From Bacteroidota bacterium (GTDB lineage Bacteria; Bacteroidota; Ignavibacteria; Ignavibacteriales; Melioribacteraceae), in assembly GCA_021814855.1 (NCBI GenBank), contig JAKAHQ010000101.1:1-6505 (forward strand): a stretch of 6,505 bases of DNA. The letters run 5' to 3'. Of this stretch, positions 3,761-6,505 are shown in pieces (position 1 is the first letter of the stretch; each line of letters starts with the position of its first letter). The notes under the pieces are model-generated. The model worked only from the letters and a program-made list of their open reading frames with translations, was not told where the DNA came from and did not search any database. A program made the position numbers and the translations under genes.

Positions 3761-5440
3761 TTAATTACCAACTACAAACTCATCAAAAAACTTTCTCTCG
3801 GCTTCCGCGTTGCCTATCAAAATAATCGATTGACCTTTCTCCATTCTTGTCAAGGGATCGGGATTAATTTTTATATCGCCGCAGGATGCAACGGCAATTA
3901 TACTGCACCCGCTTTTCTCTCTTACGGTAGATTGGCTTATGGATTTGCCGAGAAGCTTTCCGGGTACATTCACCCTGAATACATCCACTCCTTCGGCAAT
4001 CATTAAAATATTTTCTTTCTTTAAAAGATTGAAAATACTGTTGGCGCCCATCGAAGCGAAAGACATTACAAAATCGCAGCCGGCTTTGTAAAGCAATTCT
4101 ACGGTTCTATCCAGACTGCATCTGCTGATAATTTGAATATCCGGCCTAAGTTTTCTTATTAGTGTTGTAAGAAAAATATTCATGTGATCGTCTTCGGTTG
4201 TAATTGCAACAGCCGGCGAACTCATAAGACCGGATCGCAGGAGAAGTTCTTTATCGGATGCGTCGCCGATAATATATTTTGCCGACAAAGCTTTATCCGG
4301 ATTCTTTTCGATTATCATATAATCGAGTTCTCTTTCTTCAAGCGCGGCCGCTAACGATCTTCCGACTCTTCCTCCGCCTATAATAAGCACTTGACCGCTC
4401 GAAACATTATATATGCAGAACATTTCGTTGTATTGATCGATTTGTTCCTGCGAACCGGCTAATACAAGTACGGAGCGGTCGGATATAATTGTATCCACAT
4501 TTGCGAGCGAGAATTTTCCTTTTTCCCAAATGCCTACAACAGAAACGCCGGCGAGTTCTCTGAGCCTGCTGAGTCGTAAAGATTTGTTTACAAGCGGCGT
4601 TCCTTTTACGGTTGCTTCGGCAATTTTAAGATTTTCGAAGAAACCGATGTCGTGCGCAAGTGCGTCGCCGGCGGTAATTCTTCTTCCAAGGAATTTACCC
4701 ATCATCTCGCCGGGTTTAATAACGTTCGATGCGCCAGAAGAGAGAAGTACCTCTTCAGCGCTTTCGGAATCGGCTGTCGAAACAATTGGTACATCGGATG
4801 CAACATGTCTGATTGCGTAAGTAGCCGTAGTATTTATAAAATGATTTCCGGTTAATACCGCACCGGCAGATTGATTAAGCTGAATATTCCTGTATGTCTC
4901 ATCGTCATCCGGTTCTCCGCATACAATATTATAACCTTTATCTCTTAGTTCCGCCGCTTTGTTCAAGTCCGGTTCCAGCAAAACATATGTTACCTTAAAT
5001 TGGTTAAGTTTTCTTATCAACGTTTGGGAAACGTGATCGAAATGCGTCAAGATTACATGGTCCCTCATTGCTCTCGGCAGTTCCCTTAGAATTCTTTCCG
5101 GCGATTGAAACAATTTTATAAACGTAAATGGAACAAGTATCAGAATAAATGCGAGCCCCGATACCGAAACGAATACATTGAATAATTTTCCAATATCGCT
5201 TTGAAAAGTTATATCTCCCAGACCGAGAGTCGACATGTTTGTTGCCGTCCAGTAAAAGCACGTTGCCCAACTGTAATGCCGGTTTTCGAGCCCCATGAGA
5301 TAATTAAATATAATTGTGTTTACAGCAGCGAGCAGTATTAAAATTAATATCAACCTTGTGATAAGGATAATATTTCTCCGGCTGGTTCTAATATGGAGCG
5401 GAATCGATTGTGGGAAAAGTAGTTTCAATTTACTGTCCAA
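3761..5440 (-). CDS. Potassium channel protein: 2-TM pore with two tandem RCK (TrkA) modules
   Basis: The 559-residue protein has two transmembrane helices (about 24-49 and 85-110) flanking a pore loop with selectivity filter TLGLGD (71-76), a variant of TVGYGD. It should form a potassium-selective pore in the inner membrane. The cytoplasmic part holds two RCK units: TrkA-N (about 126-245), TrkA-C (about 262-335), a second TrkA-N (about 350-470) and TrkA-C (about 478-556). Only the second nucleotide-binding motif is classical (GGGRVG at 355-360, acidic Glu378 after the second strand). In the first, the glycine motif is replaced by THFDHVS (132-138), so ligand binding there may be lost or changed. 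The architecture fits GsuK-like channels with gating by nucleotides or ions. The start is uncertain: TTG at 5440 lacks a nearby Shine-Dalgarno, while AAGGAG (5471-5466) is 25 nt upstream with no in-frame standard start at proper spacing. The first internal ATG (residue 49) would remove TM1. Divergent from recN. Confidence 0.88.
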   Translation of the reverse strand: MDSKLKLLFPQSIPLHIRTSRRNIILITRLILILILLAAVNTIIFNYLMGLENRHYSWATCFYWTATNMSTLGLGDITFQSDIGKLFNVFVSVSGLAFILILVPFTFIKLFQSPERILRELPRAMRDHVILTHFDHVSQTLIRKLNQFKVTYVLLEPDLNKAAELRDKGYNIVCGEPDDDETYRNIQLNQSAGAVLTGNHFINTTATYAIRHVASDVPIVSTADSESAEEVLLSSGASNVIKPGEMMGKFLGRRITAGDALAHDIGFFENLKIAEATVKGTPLVNKSLRLSRLRELAGVSVVGIWEKGKFSLANVDTIISDRSVLVLAGSQEQIDQYNEMFCIYNVSSGQVLIIGGGRVGRSLAAALEERELDYMIIEKNPDKALSAKYIIGDASDKELLLRSGLMSSPAVAITTEDDHMNIFLTTLIRKLRPDIQIISRCSLDRTVELLYKAGCDFVMSFASMGANSIFNLLKKENILMIAEGVDVFRVNVPGKLLGKSISQSTVREKSGCSIIAVASCGDIKINPDPLTRMEKGQSIILIGNAEAERKFFDEFVVGN

Positions 5441-5508
5441 ATTTTTTGAACAATTAAGTAAGTTTCTCCTTATCGAAAAATAAATAATAATATTATTTCG
5501 TGTTGAAG

Positions 5509-5541
5509 TTTGTTAAGCTGACAAATACCGGAATAATTTTT
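5509..5541 (+). promoter_or_regulatory. Candidate Bacteroidota-type promoter of recN
   Basis: TTTG (5509-5512) is followed after 21 nt by TAATTTTT (5534-5541), 7 of 8 positions of TAnnTTTG, with spacing in the accepted range. It would give a leader of about 95 nt before the recN ATG. The downstream box lies in the loop of the inverted repeat at 5526-5556. Confidence 0.35.
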
Positions 5542-5556
5542 ATTCCAAAGCCGGTA
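5526..5556. repeat. Inverted repeat in the recN / channel intergenic region
   Basis: Outer arms TACCGG (5526-5531) and CCGGTA (5551-5556) and inner arms GGAATA (5530-5535) and TATTCC (5541-5546) overlap by two bases. The element can therefore form either one of two hairpins or a bulged stem. It covers the -7 box of the candidate recN promoter, which would suit an operator. It does not look like the LexA boxes I know (CTGT-N8-ACAG, GAAC-N4-GTTC). Confidence 0.4.
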
Positions 5557-5643
5557 CGCGGACAATCCTAAGGAAGATAGCACGGAGCTACTTGCTACTT
5601 ATTTCATTCTTCGCAATATTCGCAGGAAATTATTACGGAAAGT

Positions 5644-6505
5644 ATGCTCAAATCACTTCTAATAAAAGATTACGCTCTCATAGAAAACGTCGAAGTTGAA
5701 TTCGGTAAAGGATTAAATATTATTACCGGAGAAACCGGCGCGGGTAAATCCATTATAATAGATGCAATGGGACTTCTTCTGGGTGAAAGAGCATCCACCG
5801 AGGTAGTGCGTAAAGGTTCCGACAAATCAATTGTGGAAGGAATCTTCGAGATGAGCGGTAATAATAAAGTCCGGCGCCTGCTTGAGGAAAATGATATCGA
5901 AAGCAATTCCGAATTAATTGTAAGAAGGGAAGTCTCGCTTAAAGGAACCAACCGGTGTTTTCTTAACGACACTCCCGTAACGTTAAACCTTATTAAAGAG
6001 GTTGGAGATTTGCTCGTCGATCTTCACGGGCAGCATGAACATCAATCTTTGTTAAAGCAGGAAACGCATATAGAGATGCTGGATGAGTTCGGCAATCTCG
6101 ATTCCCTCCTGGAAGATTATTCAATTACATTCGAAAAACTTTCGAAGCTTCAGAAAGAATACCGGGAGCTCACGGCAAAAGAAAATCTTCTGAAGGAAAA
6201 ACGGGAATTATACGGTTTCCAGATAAAAGAAATAGACGCCGTTTCCCCGATGAAAGATGAAGAAGTAAAACTGGAAGAAGAATTAAAAATTCTCGAGAAT
6301 TCCGAGAAGCTTTTGACCTTAACGAATGAAATTTACTCCGATATTTATGACAGCGAAGATTCCGTGCGCGATCGGCTTTCAAACGTACGAAATAAAATTT
6401 CAGAACTGGTTAAGATTGATAAATCATTTTCGGAAAATCTTCACGAGTGCGAATCGGCGCTCGAATTGCTAAACGATATTTCCAGTTCGGTAAGATCATA
6501 TAAAG
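5644..6505 (+). CDS. recN: DNA repair protein RecN, N-terminal 287 residues (runs off window)
   Basis: RecN is an SMC-like ATPase that binds DNA ends and supports recombinational repair of double-strand breaks in the cytoplasm. The frame starts MLKSLLIKDYALIENVEVEF, the typical RecN opening. It has a Walker A motif GETGAGKS (29-36), GLLLGERAS (43-51), RREV..KGTNRCFLND (94-109) and the hallmark DLHGQHEHQSLL (126-137). From about 160 onward the sequence becomes a charged coiled coil (KLQKEYRELTAKENLLKEKREL), the expected first arm. The family is about 550-570 residues; the second half of the coil, the signature motif and Walker B are beyond the window. ATG at 5644 fits the family start. ACGGAA at 5635-5640 is close and AGGAAA at 5624-5629 is 14 nt away, so the ribosome site is weak. 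Confidence 0.96.
   Translation, partial: MLKSLLIKDYALIENVEVEFGKGLNIITGETGAGKSIIIDAMGLLLGERASTEVVRKGSDKSIVEGIFEMSGNNKVRRLLEENDIESNSELIVRREVSLKGTNRCFLNDTPVTLNLIKEVGDLLVDLHGQHEHQSLLKQETHIEMLDEFGNLDSLLEDYSITFEKLSKLQKEYRELTAKENLLKEKRELYGFQIKEIDAVSPMKDEEVKLEEELKILENSEKLLTLTNEIYSDIYDSEDSVRDRLSNVRNKISELVKIDKSFSENLHECESALELLNDISSSVRSYK

Noticed and set aside
4530..4855. Plus-strand frames of 96 and 67 codons inside the channel gene
   Set aside because: They lie entirely antisense to a well-supported coding region and have no independent features.
5526..5556. LexA/SOS box upstream of recN
   Set aside because: The inverted repeat does not match CTGT-N8-ACAG or GAAC-N4-GTTC, so SOS control is not claimed.
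5577..5699. Frame overlapping the recN start that reads like a signal peptide (SYLLLISFFAIFAGNYYGKYAQ)
   Set aside because: It has no ATG or GTG start, only an internal TTG, and it ends in an out-of-frame reading of recN. A hydrophobic stretch of this length can arise by chance in AT-rich DNA, though a decayed gene cannot be excluded.

Overview
The window comes from an AT-rich bacterial chromosome, most likely of the Bacteroidota/Ignavibacteriota (FCB) group. This rests on protein style, on a match to the Bacteroidota promoter pattern TAnnTTTG ahead of the tRNA locus, and on GIY-YIG and RAYT remnants of a kind I know from that group. It is an inference from composition and families, not a database match.

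Layout. Positions 1-252 (minus) hold the N-terminal part of an unrecognised lipoprotein. Positions 253-884 have no convincing gene but carry several palindromic REP-like elements of the form GTAGAGAC...GTCTC. Positions 885-1127 hold the C-terminal remnant of a REP-associated tyrosine transposase (RAYT), whose surviving frame starts inside one of these palindromes; a different inverted repeat (GGGACACGGCA) begins at its stop codon. Positions 1206-1628 (minus) encode a small four-helix membrane protein with its own promoter, RBS and terminator. Positions 1872-2801 (plus) encode an aldo/keto reductase-fold protein whose catalytic tetrad is only half conserved.

The most unusual part is 2917-3597, an initiator tRNA locus. 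A good promoter is followed by a decayed tRNA-fMet-like fragment, then an intact initiator tRNA (73 nt, C1/U72 mismatch, three G:C pairs in the anticodon stem), a terminator, a small GIY-YIG endonuclease gene, a second broken tRNA-fMet copy, and a second terminator of the same layout. The last codons of the nuclease are made of tRNA sequence. The broken copy carries two short TCCGCC...GGCGGA-type palindromes, one in its D loop and one in its T loop. The arrangement suggests a tRNA-targeted nuclease cassette that duplicated its target.

Positions 3761-5440 (minus) encode a 2-TM potassium channel with tandem RCK (TrkA) modules. It is divergent from recN (5644 onward, running off the window), which encodes the DNA double-strand-break repair ATPase. 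The space between them has a candidate promoter overlapped by an inverted repeat. Apart from the tRNA/GIY-YIG cassette, the genes look like independent single-gene units rather than one operon.
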